Assembly (NCBI RefSeq): GCF_943734655.1
Contig: NC_071353.1
Span: forward strand, 82,858,604 to 82,922,603
Source: Sabethes cyaneus
Taxonomy: Eukaryota > Arthropoda > Insecta > Diptera > Culicidae
Direction: 5' to 3'
Length of the DNA: 64,000 bases
Position 1 is the first letter of the stretch. Each line of letters starts with the position of its first letter. This document shows, piece after piece, positions 31,501 through 42,502 of the stretch. A program made the translations under genes and the position numbers. The notes under the pieces are model-generated. The model ran no database searches. It saw nothing but the letters and a program-made list of their open reading frames with translations, and was not told where the DNA came from.

Positions 31501-32256
31501 ACCTTTGTTATTATATAACAAAGGTTTAGAAATTGGTCGAAAAACACGAAGTTGATTCGAGGCCCGGAGGGCCGAATCACATATACCAATCGATAGAGCT
31601 CGACGAACTGAGCAATGTCTGTGTGTGTGTATGTGTGTGTGTGCAGCTCATTTTCTATCGCCTGTTTCGCGGATATGGCTGAACCGATTTATGCGCTATT
31701 AGTCTCATTTGAAAGGTATTATTGCCTAGTATATCACTTTTAAATTGTTTCGTGGTCCGATGTTTCGTTTAAAAGTTATGAGCAAAAATGTGAAAACTAC
31801 GTCACACGATTTTCTCCGGAATCACACAACCGACTTCAATGACCTTAGTACCAAATGAAAGCTTTTGCTAAAATATAAAAATTTTCAGGAAGTTTTATTG
31901 AAAACAAACATGTAGTTTAAAAGTTATGCTTAAAAACGTGTTTTGACAAGGTAATAATTATCGTCTGTTTCTCAGAGATGGCCAAGCCGATTTATGCGCT
32001 ATTAGTCTCATTTGAAAGGTAATTTAGCCGGATAGATCACTATTGAATTGTTTTTTGATTGGACTTTTAGTTTGAAAGTTATGAGCAATTGAAATTACAC
32101 GTTAAAATTTACAATACTTTATAGCGATTTTAACCAAGATAATCTATCTAGTTTCAATTGTTTTAGTATTAAACGAGAGGTCTTAGCACTGCAAATGTAT
32201 TTGCCAAATTTCATAAGGATTGGTTCTACTGGTGAAAAGATATTTAAAATGAATTG
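31501..32256 (-). mobile_element. 2-kb non-coding repeat family, copy E (truncated)
   Basis: Opens ACCTTTGTTATTATATAACA, carries the TG-rich run and GCCTGTTTC-type blocks, and stops after GGTGAAAAGATATT, where a later internal part of the family is joined by deletion. Confidence 0.75.
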
Positions 32257-32749
32257 ATGAAATTTATTCAAGAAAACCTTAATGACCAAACCTTTAATGG
32301 GACCAAACCTCAAAAACAGTATAATATAGTAAAAATGTGTAATTTTTCAACGTGTGTTTCTTTGGAGCAGTTAATTAATAAAATATAGCACATTTTCTTA
32401 CACTTTTAGGGTGATCGTGAATCCGCTTAAAAGGGTGACACAAATTTTTATTTTTTAACACTAGATATACCAGACCAGTCATTTTGACTGGTCATGCAAT
32501 TTCAATTTGGAATTTCTACAACATATAACATTTGCTTTCAAAAACGATGTTATGACTTTTGTAGCTATAAATAGAGAATACATTTTATGAACTTAATGTT
32601 ACTTTATATATATTAGTAACAAATATAATTTTTGCTTTTGCCATTTATACCAGCACCAGTCAAAATGACTGGTGCAAGATTCTATGAAGAAATGTAGCAT
32701 TTCGGGAGAACGGTGAGTCCGAAGCATGAAATTATTCAGTGAAATGCCG

Positions 32750-34400
32750 TTCCTAATGGTTCTTGGCCATTTTTGTAGAGTTTTGTCGAGAGTCGGGCCT
32801 TTTCGGCGGTTCTATTCTTCAGCTGACCGATTTCTCGCCGGATCTCTTTGAGATCGGAAGTCGAAACGCCCTTAGGCTCTCATACGGAGTCATATGTTGA
32901 CTTTTGCTCCATTTCTTTTTGCTATATCAGCAATTGAGAACCCTATCAAAGAACTGCCTCCACTCACCAACCCCCTCGCGCTCGTTTGTGGCAGGTTTCC
33001 TTGCTCGTTCCTACACATGTAGGCCTCGGTGTGTATCCTTTACGAGATCGGTTCACCTTCTCATAGAACTTGTGCATCTCACTACCCTGAAATAGTAGTG
33101 CTAGCTCTCCTTCTGGCGTTTTGCGGCCTCACTGATGGCCGAACGTACCCTGCTCCATTTATCTTCGAGGGTCGAAGCACCTCGCCACAGAGGAAAGCGA
33201 GTATTACGCGCGTAGTTCTCAGCACCTTGCGGATTGTCTAATTACTCGGTTAAACGAGGAGGGTGGCTTTGTCGCAAGGTATATACCCTCCATAATTTTG
33301 AGCGCACGTGTATTGCTACTAGGTAATGATCTGAGTCGATATCCGTACCCTGTAGGTAGCGTACGTTGGTGGTGTTCGAGAAAACCCGGCCTTCGATGAG
33401 AAAATGATCGATTAGGTTCAATGTCAGTTGGTCAGGTGATTTACTGGTGGTTTTGTGGGTCTATGCGGGGAAAGAATGTGTTTCTGATCCTCAGGCCTCG
33501 GGAAGCTGCAAAGTTGATGCATCGCTGACCATTATCACTATACATTGCTTCCCTGTCGATCTGAGCGTTCATGTCCCCAATGACGATGATATCCTGTAGC
33601 GAGCAGCTATCGTATGTTGCCTCCAGCCGGGCATCCAACGCTTCTTTCTCGTCGTCGAGTCTACCTTCGTGTGGCGAGTGCACGTTTATGATGGTGTGGT
33701 TGAAGAAACGGTTTATTATCCTCAACACACACATCCCCTCACGAGCCTGCATTCTGCCCATCACTACGAAGCCCAGTTCGTTGGTTGCTACACCGTTTTG
33801 GCAAAATTGGGCCTTGCCGCCACGGATCCCTCACACCTTCCCGCCTTTGCGACAGATCTCCTGTAGTGTCACAATGCCGAACTTTTGCGGTTCTAACTGA
33901 ACGAGCAACATCCTGTCGCCATCCACGAAATTTAGTGATTTACAGTTCCAGGTAGGAAGCATCCATTCCAAATCCTTGTTTCATCGCCTTTGTCCATGCA
34001 AAATATTCCGAGTTGAATTTTCTTGATTTTTCGTAATATTTTAGGTAAAAATAGCTTGCCTTACTAGGGTTATGCTACCGAGACTCATGATGGGGCTGCC
34101 ATCGTATAGTGCCGAGACAAGACAGTGCCTCCTTGCCTGTCGGTATACGACCTTAGTTTACACCAGGGTTGGTTACCACATCTCCGCTAAGGTTGGTCGT
34201 ATTCCGGCTGGTAGGGTAATACCTACTTTGGACCCCATCTGTAGCTGTACATAATTTGGACACTTACAGCAAAATCAAATGGAAGTGTCCAAATTATGTA
34301 CAACTGCAAATGGGGTCCAAAACAGGTTGGTTACCCTACCACGAGAAGGTGGAGATAGAAGTTGCTGGATAAGAGGCTAAGGACCACTATGCGGTTTGTG
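32750..34400 (-). pseudogene. RTE-like LINE fragment: endonuclease region and 5' UTR
   Basis: On the minus strand MGRMQAREGMCVLRIINRFF, DIIVIGDMNAQIDREAMY (catalytic Asp-x-Asn) and NFAASRGLRIRNTFF are APE-endonuclease blocks. After stops and frameshifts DIDSDHYLVA marks the catalytic Asp-His end near 33330. Upstream, FGIVTLQEICRK lies near 33870. The reverse transcriptase is absent. The 5' flank to about 34400 resembles other RTE leader DNA and is broken by the 34209-34341 hairpin. Same family type as 54473-59932. Confidence 0.7.
34209..34341. repeat. 133-bp near-perfect hairpin (MITE-like)
   Basis: TGGTAGGGTAA at the left pairs with TTACCCTACCA at the right. Inside, TTGGACCCCAT, GTACATAATTTGGACACTT and its complement pair almost fully, leaving a loop of about 20 nt near 34267-34285. 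Confidence 0.8.
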
Positions 34401-34474
34401 TTGCCATTATTCAGTCGTTCACCAAGCATTTTTTATCCACCAGTCATTTTGACTGGTTTTGGTATAAATAGGTA

Positions 34475-36318
34475 AGGGTAAACGGGGTAACAACGCCCGC
34501 CGGGGTAAAACCGCCCACCATGGTTTTACAGGGCCTTGCTCAAATTGGTGTTAAATGTTGATGACAGTCATATTACTGAATGCGTACGCAATATTTTACA
34601 ATACCTTTTACAGCAATATCGTATAAACTATCGGAGAAATAAATAAAAACAGATTTTTCGTCATAATCGTTTCGTTTTTTATAACTTTGTTCCCGCAGAA
34701 CTTAGGGTTCATTTTATTCAAAACGTTGAAACTTTTAGTAAATCCAGCCCATATCGCATCTCTGATCCTGTCTTCATCCGACAGTACCTAAATTAGGTAA
34801 CTGTTCATGCAGTTTTGTTGAAATAAATAGTGAAATGAGTAAATCGGTCATTTGGGGGTAAAACCGCCCACAACGAACGGCGCAAGATCGTCGTGCAAAA
34901 TGCAAGTGCGATAAGGAAATTTTAAAAATAATTGCACAGTTTGGATCAAAGAATCTCAGATTTACATAAAACAATGTAAATGTCCTTAGGTTGTAGCTGG
35001 TAGACTGTTTTAAATAATTTAAATTGCCAATTTTCCCTGCGGGCGCTATGGACATTTTCTTGTTTTCTCGGATATAGCTTTTTTTTAAGAATTCCTCCCT
35101 CTTGGAACAAATATCATGGAATAAACTTTTTTTTTATGAATATATAGCAAATTTTCTTAGAAATGCAAAAATAATATGTATCAGGTTTATCAATCAATTT
35201 TAAATGTCAAAAAATTACCCACCGGATCAATTACAGGAACTTTAATACCCATATTGTTATATTTTATCTTAGATCCTCTCAAGTCCTTAAAGATTAGCTC
35301 CAGGATGCTTAACCCATTATGACCCGGGTATACCTAAATTTGGACCAAATGAAGTGAAACTCTGTAATCTATTATATTATGGCTCGAATGTGTCGGGAAA
35401 CGCAAAATCGTCATTTGGAATGCTTTCAAGGCCAAAATATCGCAGGTTAAATATTTTATAGGCTCAGTTTCAAACCAACAAATTACAAAGTTTTTTACAG
35501 ATTTCTTTTCGAATTTTGTGATAGACTTTACATATAAATACTAATTTACATGTCAGGTAATGTTTCGTCACTAAATATAGACTTTTTCATGAGTTTTGGA
35601 GACAAAAATTTTTTCGCCGTTTTTTCAACTTTTTTTCCGCCATTTGTCACAACTTTGAACTGTTGAAAATACAGATGAAATGACAAAAACTGACAAATTA
35701 TGCCACACACACATCAGATTGATGTCTTATCTCTCTTGTAATGATATATTAACAATGCTAACTGTTGAAATTCAGCAGTAAACAGGTTTTTAAGACGAGG
35801 TATGATATATCATACGCTGGGTCATAATGGGTTAACCTGATCCACCTTGTTGTCTAAGCAAACTAGACGGTATCAATTTCAAGACTGTTGGTACCTATAT
35901 TACTGATATTCTTCTAATACGTGTGGTTGCCGGACACTCTTTCGAAATTGCGGATCTCGGGGATCCATGTATTGTTTGATGGCAAACTGATTCAATGTGT
36001 TTAAATTAGATAAATTCACGATTCCAATGCCACCAGTATCGTTCAAATCGGTTGAATATTGTTAAAGTTATACGCTATGGCGGTTTTACCCCGTTAGTGG
36101 GCGTGCTTTACCCCGCATGAAAAAAATACTCTATTTTTTGGACGTGTTTCCAAATCGTAATAAAAAATAGAAAATCATTACAGATATTTATGTTTTTATT
36201 TTTTACATGTAGGCAATAGATCAATTGTTCATTTAAAGCAGATAAATTAGAAATTGAGCCACAACTTTTTTTACACAGGTGGTTTTGCTTAAGTGGGCGG
36301 TCTTGCCCCGCTTACCCT
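34475..36318. mobile_element. TA-flanked TIR element with GGGTAAACGGGG ends, 1844 bp
   Basis: The left end AGGGTAAACGGGGTAACAAC and the inverted right end (GCCCCGCTTACCCT) sit beside TA (34473-34474, 36319-36320). The phrase GGGGTAAAACCGCCCAC recurs near the left end, at 34855, and reversed near 36078-36105 and 36299, probably transposase-binding subterminal repeats. It holds the TTAA MITE 35313-35831. No transposase ORF. Confidence 0.75.
35313..35831. mobile_element. piggyBac-type MITE, TTAA target, 519 bp
   Basis: TIRs CCCATTATGACCC and GGGTCATAATGGG are perfect over 13 bp and bounded by TTAA (35309-35312, 35832-35835). The CCC start and TTAA duplication are piggyBac hallmarks. No coding sequence. 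Confidence 0.85.
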
Positions 36319-36513
36319 TATATTCAAAATGCTGGTATATCTAGTGTTAAACGCGTCCAAAAAAATAGCGTCTTCACAAAAATTGTAGAACACACTAAAA
36401 TAAGCAACTTTGCTGCAAATAGCAACTATCTATCTCTTATTGGTTGCAAAATTTAATGATTTGTTTAAAGAAATCACTTCAAAATCAAGCAAAGCAAAGC
36501 CATGGGTGTAAAT

Positions 36514-36872
36514 TAGAGATGGTCGGGTATGGAAATTTGAATACCCGAACCCGACCCGTGCCCGATTAAGGAAAAAATTTAAAACCCGTACCCGACCCAA
36601 ACCCGCAAATTTATCATTTTTAATACCCGAACCCGACCGCAACCCGTCGGGTACGGGACGGGCCCGGGTACCCGACTATCTTTAGTGTTAAATGTGGTCG
36701 ATAGAGATACCCGACCCGACCCGTACCCGGTTTCAAAAACAAAAATTAAGAACCCGTACCCGACCCGAACCCGCAAATTATTTTTTTTCAATACCCGAAC
36801 CCGACCCGAACCCGGCGGGTACGGGTACGGGTGCGGGTTTCGGGCAAATTTTCCGCTACCCGACCATCTCTA
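36514..36872. mobile_element. hAT-type MITE packed with CCCGACCCG motifs, 359 bp
   Basis: The TIR TAGAGATGGTCGGGTA and its inverse TACCCGACCATCTCTA are flanked by the perfect 8-bp duplication GTGTAAAT (36506-36513, 36873-36880). The body consists of arrays of ACCCGAACCCGACCCG separated by short AT-rich spacers. Eight-base duplication places it with hAT; the arrays are probably transposase-binding sites. Confidence 0.88.
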
Positions 36873-36885
36873 GTGTAAATGTCCT

Positions 36886-37060
36886 TCAGAACTTGACCCT
36901 TCTTTATCGACAGACTTCGCAGCCGGTTATTAGAGTACAGGAAAATTACGGGCTAGGGCAAAGATCCTATTAACTCTGTAACGGCACCGATCAGTCGAGA
37001 TTCGAACATACGACGATTGGCTTGTTATGCTAGCATTGTGCCCCGAGGCTAACAGCCACT
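36886..37060 (-). mobile_element. tRNA-derived SINE fragment
   Basis: Minus strand: CCTCGGGGCACAATGCTAGC, CAAGCCAATCGTCGTATG, the B box GTTCGAATCTCGACTG, then a GGTGCCGTTACAG block and GGGTCAAGTTCTGAAGGAC. Same family as 9160-9560. Confidence 0.7.
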
Positions 37061-37335
37061 TTAAAATCAGTTCTGCTCAAAAATTCTGTAAACGCTGTTT
37101 TCATTGCTTTCATAAGTTATTTAGTAGGTTAAAATACACAATGAAGATTATTTATCGCTAGGATGCATATGGATGATAACTAGCACAGCATTAACAAACA
37201 GTTGAATTAAGTTCCGAAGACGTGTCGATTTCTGTATGATCATTTCCAGCTCAAAACGCTAAAAAAAGTCATTTTTTACTCGACTATTTTCGATTGGAAT
37301 TTGAATGTGAAAATAGTTTCTTTCTAAACCTAATT

Positions 37336-37595
37336 TTTGACGAGCAACATTTCAAAAGGTCCAATGTGCAAATGAGAGATTCTCTTTGCATCTCGTCTCT
37401 TAGACTTATTACGTCGGCATAAATGCACTTGAATGCGTCTATTTTGCATGAAACGGTTACTGATGTTATTGGAAAGCTTATCCTATAGAATAATTGGGTT
37501 GAAATGTATTTATGCCGCTGTAATAAGCATAAGAGAGGAAACGCAAAGAGAATCTCTCATTTGCACATTGGACCTTTTGACATGTTGGTCGAGAT
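37336..37595. repeat. Inverted-repeat element, arms about 80 bp
   Basis: AAAAGGTCCAATGTGCAAAT, GAGAGATTCTCTTTGC and TTACGTCGGCATAAATGC are mirrored at 37498-37592. Target duplication not identified. Confidence 0.7.
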
Positions 37596-38089
37596 TTCCT
37601 TGTTTATCTGTAAGTAAAAAATAAAAAGGTTTGACAAAACGGATCTTTTTTTAAAAAAGGGGGTACTACTACTAATCGTATCAATCGGCACCAAATTTAA
37701 GATCTTTGCTTTCTGACCTAAAATGAACAATCTGACAAAATTTGGTTCAAATCCGATTACACGGTTATCGGATACTTTGCATGTGTTGACTCTGATCGAT
37801 AATTTTTAGATTTCACATCTGAATAACTCGAGAACGGCAGGGCCTAAGAAACAGTTTATATATGAATTTAGTTCAAAGTGATACCCTCCCATGGGTAGGT
37901 GGTTTGTCGCGCACTTCGGCACACTCCTAAACTTAATTCGGCATGTAGAATCAAATATACTATATTAACAATATAGTTCACTCCTCTATAATCCTGAAGA
38001 CACGACTACTAGCGCCATTGCGGCATAAAAGGTTACCAAAGTACACCGTAAATTGAACACGTCTATCGGAAACAACTCAACTTTCAGTA

Positions 38090-38377
38090 TAGATCATTTT
38101 GCGATGACGTCATTTTGCCTTCAAATGACAGCAATTGGTGGTTTGTTTACATGGTTTTTGTCACATCCAGCAGTTTAGATTTGAAATTTCGTGAAGGATT
38201 ACTGCATCAGTTTTTGTAAAATGCATGTAAGGCACTTTCTCTTAAATAAAAACTATAAATTTCTATCATTATCTGCCGGACAAAGATAGAAAACTCAATT
38301 CAAAATTTAACACCATGTAAACAAACCACCAAGTGCTGTCAAAAAAGTGTGGTTAGGAGCTCCCGTGTAATGATCTA
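38090..38377. mobile_element. TA-flanked MITE, TIR about 70 bp
   Basis: The ends TAGATCATT and AATGATCTA are flanked by TA (38088-38089, 38378-38379). Inward, TTGGTGGTTTGTTTACATGG pairs with its complement near 38316-38336. Confidence 0.7.
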
Positions 38378-38573
38378 TAGAGTTTAGCCATTTCTAGATA
38401 GAATTAACAAAAGGGCGAATGTCACAAATGTAACCCAAAAGGATGAGGTATTTTCTGCTGGACCAGTATAAGAAAATCAGCTCTCGCTCGATTTGTTCAC
38501 GTTTGCCACATTCTCTGGTTTGCTGGTTCTATCTTCAATTCAATTCAATTCAATTCTCCATCATCCCTTTTAT

Positions 38574-38689
38574 GGCCCAAACACAATGCATACGGATTTT
38601 ACTACGTTGCGGATATTTGACAGAAAACCCATGGACAAACTGTCAAATTGCCGCAACATAATAAAATCCGTATGCATTGTGTCTGGGCC
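38574..38689. repeat. Hairpin of the CACAATGC-TACGG family, copy 2
   Basis: GGCCCAAACACAATGCATAC, GGATTTTA and GTTGCGG pair with CCGCAAC, TAAAATCC and GTATGCATTGTGTCTGGGCC; loop around CCCATGG. Relative of 28577-28680. Confidence 0.8.
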
Positions 38690-38788
38690 TTTACACTCAT
38701 GGAATTGCGCATATGAAGATAGAATCAACAAAAGGGCGAATGCCGCAAGTGTAAAAAACATTTGAGAGTTGATTTTGCTTCTGTTTTA

Positions 38789-39118
38789 CCTGACTCACTG
38801 CGAATATGCGTATTATTGAAACAAAACGTAACCATACGTTTTATTCGTTTATAACGCATATGCAGTTAATATCGATAACAAACGATTTTTTATAAGTTGT
38901 GCTTTTGTTATTGCATTTAATTTGTAAAAAGTTGCATAAATAACAATTCAGTTTCACAATACAATTATTGCGTACTACTGGCACTTGAAATATAACGTTT
39001 AAGTACGTTATTTTTAGTGATCAAAATTAACGATATTTCGATACAAGGGCGATATTTTTCGAAACCTTTCGAACCAACACGATCCCGCGAACACAACGCA
39101 TATTCGCAGTGAGTCAGG
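38789..39118. mobile_element. TA-flanked MITE, CCTGACTCACTGCG ends, 330 bp
   Basis: The ends CCTGACTCACTGCGAATATG and its inverse match over about 24 bp, with TA on both sides (38787-38788, 39119-39120). The interior is AT-rich with ATCGATA motifs. No ORF. Confidence 0.82.
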
Positions 39119-39491
39119 TAACACACTAGGCTCGTCCAGCAAATAATAACTCACGCGTTTTGTTTACACCTGCGGCATTCGCCGTTTTGTTAACTCTATT
39201 GAGATATGTGAGTGTAAATGAAGAATTATTGTCAAAAATCTTTCTGTTCCTCACACCCTTTAATGATTTCCTGACCTTGCTTGTTTTGAAAACTAAACTT
39301 TTTCTGGTGGCAGCACCTTATTTTCGCAGCCGCGTATTAAGTGAAAACTTATTTACTAGAGGGTTTAAAATAAAAACGTTGCTACAATTTAAACATTTGG
39401 TTGCATCGCTAAAACCAAGACTTTTGTCAATTTTTCGTATAACAAACTAATCCGGTTAGTTTTATTATTGTTCAAGTGCTAAATTTGTGAA

Positions 39492-39935
39492 ATGGGTCGC
39501 ATATACTGTGCAGTTTCTGGATGTTGCATTTCGATTTCTAGTTATGTTCCTATTTGATTATATTGTCAATTGCAAGGAAAATTGTACCTTCCAAAGTGCG
39601 ATTTCGCTCATAAAAGTGCTATTTTGCATAAAATCGTTTCGGTATCTTCGGCGCACTTTTTCGTTATCTTCCAAGCAATAAGTGCGCCGAAGAGACCGAA
39701 ACGATTTAAGCTAAAATAGCACTTTTATGAGCGATTGCGCACTTATTGTTTGGACAATTTTTCTTGCAATTGACAATATCTTTAGTCAAACGGATACGTG
39801 GGCAAAGTTTTGTCGCAAACCGCCAATCAGCAAAAGTAGTCTGATTTGTTCCCTACATTTTCATGAATCCGATTTTTTCAATCCTGATAACAAACGTCAA
39901 GGGTTAATACAACAGACCATGAATGAAAAATTATG
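39492..39935 (+). pseudogene. THAP-type zinc-finger remnant, split by a hairpin
   Basis: ATG at 39492 opens MGRIYCAVSGC, the usual start of a THAP C2CH finger (first Cys pair). It soon stops where a hairpin begins (39560). After the hairpin, WAKFCRKPPISKSSLICSLH and FHESDFF (about 39796-39880) supply the conserved Trp, third Cys, His and the SDF end of the domain. The frame stops at 39934-39936. THAP domains bind DNA and occur in host regulators and in P-element transposases; too little is left to say which. No transposase core is visible. The two halves are in order and close together, so one domain broken by insertion is the simplest reading. Confidence 0.55.
39560..39779. repeat. 220-bp hairpin, arms about 95 bp, inside the THAP remnant
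   Basis: ATATTGTCAATTGCAAG pairs with CTTGCAATTGACAATAT at the base. The stem continues through AAAGTGCGATTTCGCTCATA, AAAGTGCTATTTT, AAATCGTTTCGGTATCTTCG and GCGCACTTTTT with few mismatches, and the loop is about 30 nt. Confidence 0.8.
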
Positions 39936-39962
39936 ACAATAATAAATTAATTGTTTTTAGTC

Positions 39963-40105
39963 TATCCAGCTTTCCACGAGCGATAATGGCGGATATTGAG
40001 CACAAGTGGGCACAATCTTTTGACATGCATTGGAGGAGCGTCGAGTTCGCCCTGACGGAGTTACTATGGATACTACGGATTGTTTGTTGTTCGAATGTAA
40101 AAATG
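39963..40105. repeat. ~145-bp inverted repeat, left copy
   Basis: CTATCCAGCTTTCCACGAGC through GACGGAGTTACTATGGATAC is the reverse complement of 44035-44184. It brackets copies F and G of the 2-kb family; ORFs in both copies are the same sequence read antisense. Confidence 0.75.
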
Positions 40106-40107
40106 TA

Positions 40108-40460
40108 AACATTGTTCAATTTTGCAGATCAGCTAAAGAGGAACATAATTGAACGGACAACAAGTTTTATGAATTGTGGCTTAGCAGTTTTCGCGAATTT
40201 CAGGGAGAATGTTCGAATACGCAACGGAAAGTTTCTTATCAAGTCGAAACGCTGTTCTAGAGCAAACTTGACAACGGCTCGACCAACATGAAGTTAATGT
40301 TTGCGTTAATGTGTAATGTTTCGAATGTTCAATTCGCATGATTGTGAAAAGTATTCTGAGCCAGTGCCTTCAGTCAATTATGGCCGCAAACCACTATAAA
40401 AGTTTGAATCCGTTTAGTTATGTTCCACTTCAGCTGATCTGTAAAATTAAACAATGTTTT
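40108..40460. mobile_element. TA-flanked MITE with AACATTGTTC ends, 353 bp
   Basis: AACATTGTTCAATTTTGCAG then ATCAGCTAAAGAGGAACATAA is mirrored at 40418-40460 (TTATGTTCCACTTCAGCTGA). TA borders both ends. The right TA is also the first T-A of copy F. Confidence 0.7.
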
Positions 40461-40461
40461 T

Positions 40462-42344
40462 ACCTTTGTTATACTATATAACAAAGGTTTAGAAATTGGT
40501 CGAAAAACGCGAAATAGAACCAAGGCCCGGAGGGCCAAGTGTCATATACCAATCGATAAGGTTCGACGAATTAAGCAATGTCTGTATGTGTGTGTGTGTG
40601 TATGTATGTGTATGCAGCTTATTTTCTATCGCCTGCTTCTCGGAGATGGCTGAACCGATTCATCCGCTATTACTTTTGTTTGAAAGATATTTATGCCTAG
40701 TATATCACCATTCAGTTGTTTCGTGGTACGACGTTTCGTTTTAAAGTTATAGGCAAAAATGTGAAAACTGCGCGACACGGTTTTTTCCGGAGCCACACAC
40801 CCGATTTCAATGATATTAGTACCAAATGAAAGCTCTTGCTATCGCTAAACTTTCTACCAAGTTTCATCGAAAACAAATATGCGGTTTAAAAGTTACGCTT
40901 AAAAAACCAGTTTTGGTAAGGTCCAAATGATCGCCTGTTTCTCAGAGATGGCCAAACCGATTTATGCGCTATTAGTTTCATTTGAAAGGTAATATAGCCG
41001 GATGGATCACTATTGAATTGTTTTTTGATTGGACGTTTAGTTGGAAAGTTATGAGCAACCGTATACACCACACCAAAATTAACAATAATTTATAATAATT
41101 TTAACCAAGTTAATTTGCCTAATTTCAATTATTTTAATGTCAAACGAGAGGTTTTGACACTACGAATATATATGCAAAATTTCACAAGAATTGGTTTTTC
41201 CGGTCAAAAGATATTAACCCTCGAACACTCGCGCTAACTTTTGTAACACAGTTACTCGCGCGCACAATAGCCCAAAACCAAAGAACACGTGCGCGCTAAA
41301 TTTTTGACTAGGTAAACTTGGTTTTAAGTTTATTAAACCTTTGGAAGAGTTTTTTGAAATTGAATGCTCTATCGTCTGGTAGCATTTAAATTTTGACTAA
41401 TCCCCCTAAAAGTGAAATAAAAAGAATATTTTTCTTCAGTTTCAATATAACACATTGATGTGTTCTGCAAAGTTTTAGAGCATATTATTACAAGAAATTT
41501 TGCTGAAGACAGTAACCTTCTATCTCTTCAGCGAAGAAAGGAAATCTTATTTATTGTAAATGCACTTGTAAAATGAGTTCTATTTCGGCTCTTTTTGTAA
41601 TTGTTGTATGACTTTTTCATTTATTACAAAGTTGTACAAATAGTAAAAATACACAACTTCATTGAATGTAGTATACCTCTATGTCTGCTTGTTTAGGATC
41701 TGTAGAACTTTGATTATAAAAAACACCCTAATTTTGACTCCAAATTATTCGACTACCAACAGACGGCTACATTTTAAACATTTTACATTTGCTGATAGTT
41801 TTGCTGCATACAGACACCATTTTTCTATATGAAGAAACGAGATAAAATGTCAGTTGGGGCCAATTGCGGTACACCTCACATGCTGCTTGCTTCGGTTCTG
41901 TGATTTTCTATCGGTTTATGCTGATCTGTTTTCCTAACAATTTAAAGTATTAATGCATCGAATAATTCTGACATTTGGCTCATAACAAGTTTATTCAAGA
42001 ATATACGTTAGTTAAACAATGATTTGTAACTATATAACAATATGGCATTCAAAAACCTACACATGTTGTACAAAATACAGCAACGTGAGTAACCGAGGGT
42101 TAATAAAAATTGATGAAATTTATTCAAGAAATTTTATTGATGTGAACCAAATAGAATGGCTTTACAGGAAATTATGCATAGTTCAAAAACCTACTCAGCA
42201 ATTTCATGAGAAAAGGAACTATCAAAATTTATAAGTGCTGCCAATAGATGAATTATTTTCCGAAGACGTGTCGATTTCTATCTCAAATAGCAAGTAAGAC
42301 CGTATAACAAAGGTTCCTTTCACCACTAGGTGGATTAAATCAGG
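40462..42344 (-). mobile_element. 2-kb non-coding repeat family, copy F
   Basis: ACCTTTGTTATACTATATAA to GGTGGATTAAATCAGG. It is followed after five T residues by copy G in the same orientation. Confidence 0.8.
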
Positions 42345-42349
42345 TTTTT

Positions 42350-42470
42350 ACCTTTGTTATACTATAACAAAGGTTTAAAAATTGGTCGAAAAACACGAAA
42401 TTGATCCGAGGCCCGGAGGGCCAAGTTACATATACCAATCGATAGGGTTCGACGATTTGAGCAATGTCTG

Positions 42471-42502
<32 letters not shown>

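Larger units (their letters stand above)
32459..36346. mobile_element. TTAA-flanked TIR element (piggyBac-like), enlarged by nested insertions
   Basis: The ends CACTAGATATACCAG and the inverted CTGGTATATCTAGTG sit next to TTAA (32455-32458, 36347-36350). The palindrome ACCAGTCATTTTGACTGGT occurs at about 32472 and 34434, with a reversed copy near 32652. An RTE-like LINE fragment, a hairpin and a TA-flanked element are nested within. TTAA targeting fits piggyBac; no transposase remains. Confidence 0.65.
38398..39203. repeat. Inverted copies of an AGATAGAATCAACAAAAGGG family
   Basis: A ~40-bp unit (AGATAGAATCAACAAAAGGG then CGAATGCCGCAAGTGTAA) occurs forward at 38398-38436 and 38717-38757. It is reversed at about 38492-38545 and 39161-39203, so two inverted pairs are present. 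The second pair encloses the TA MITE at 38789-39118; the 38574-38689 hairpin lies between the pairs. Confidence 0.6.

Noticed and set aside
36514..36872. Interstitial telomeric repeat
   Set aside because: The CCCGACCCG words are bounded by TIRs and an 8-bp duplication; dipterans do not use this as telomere sequence.
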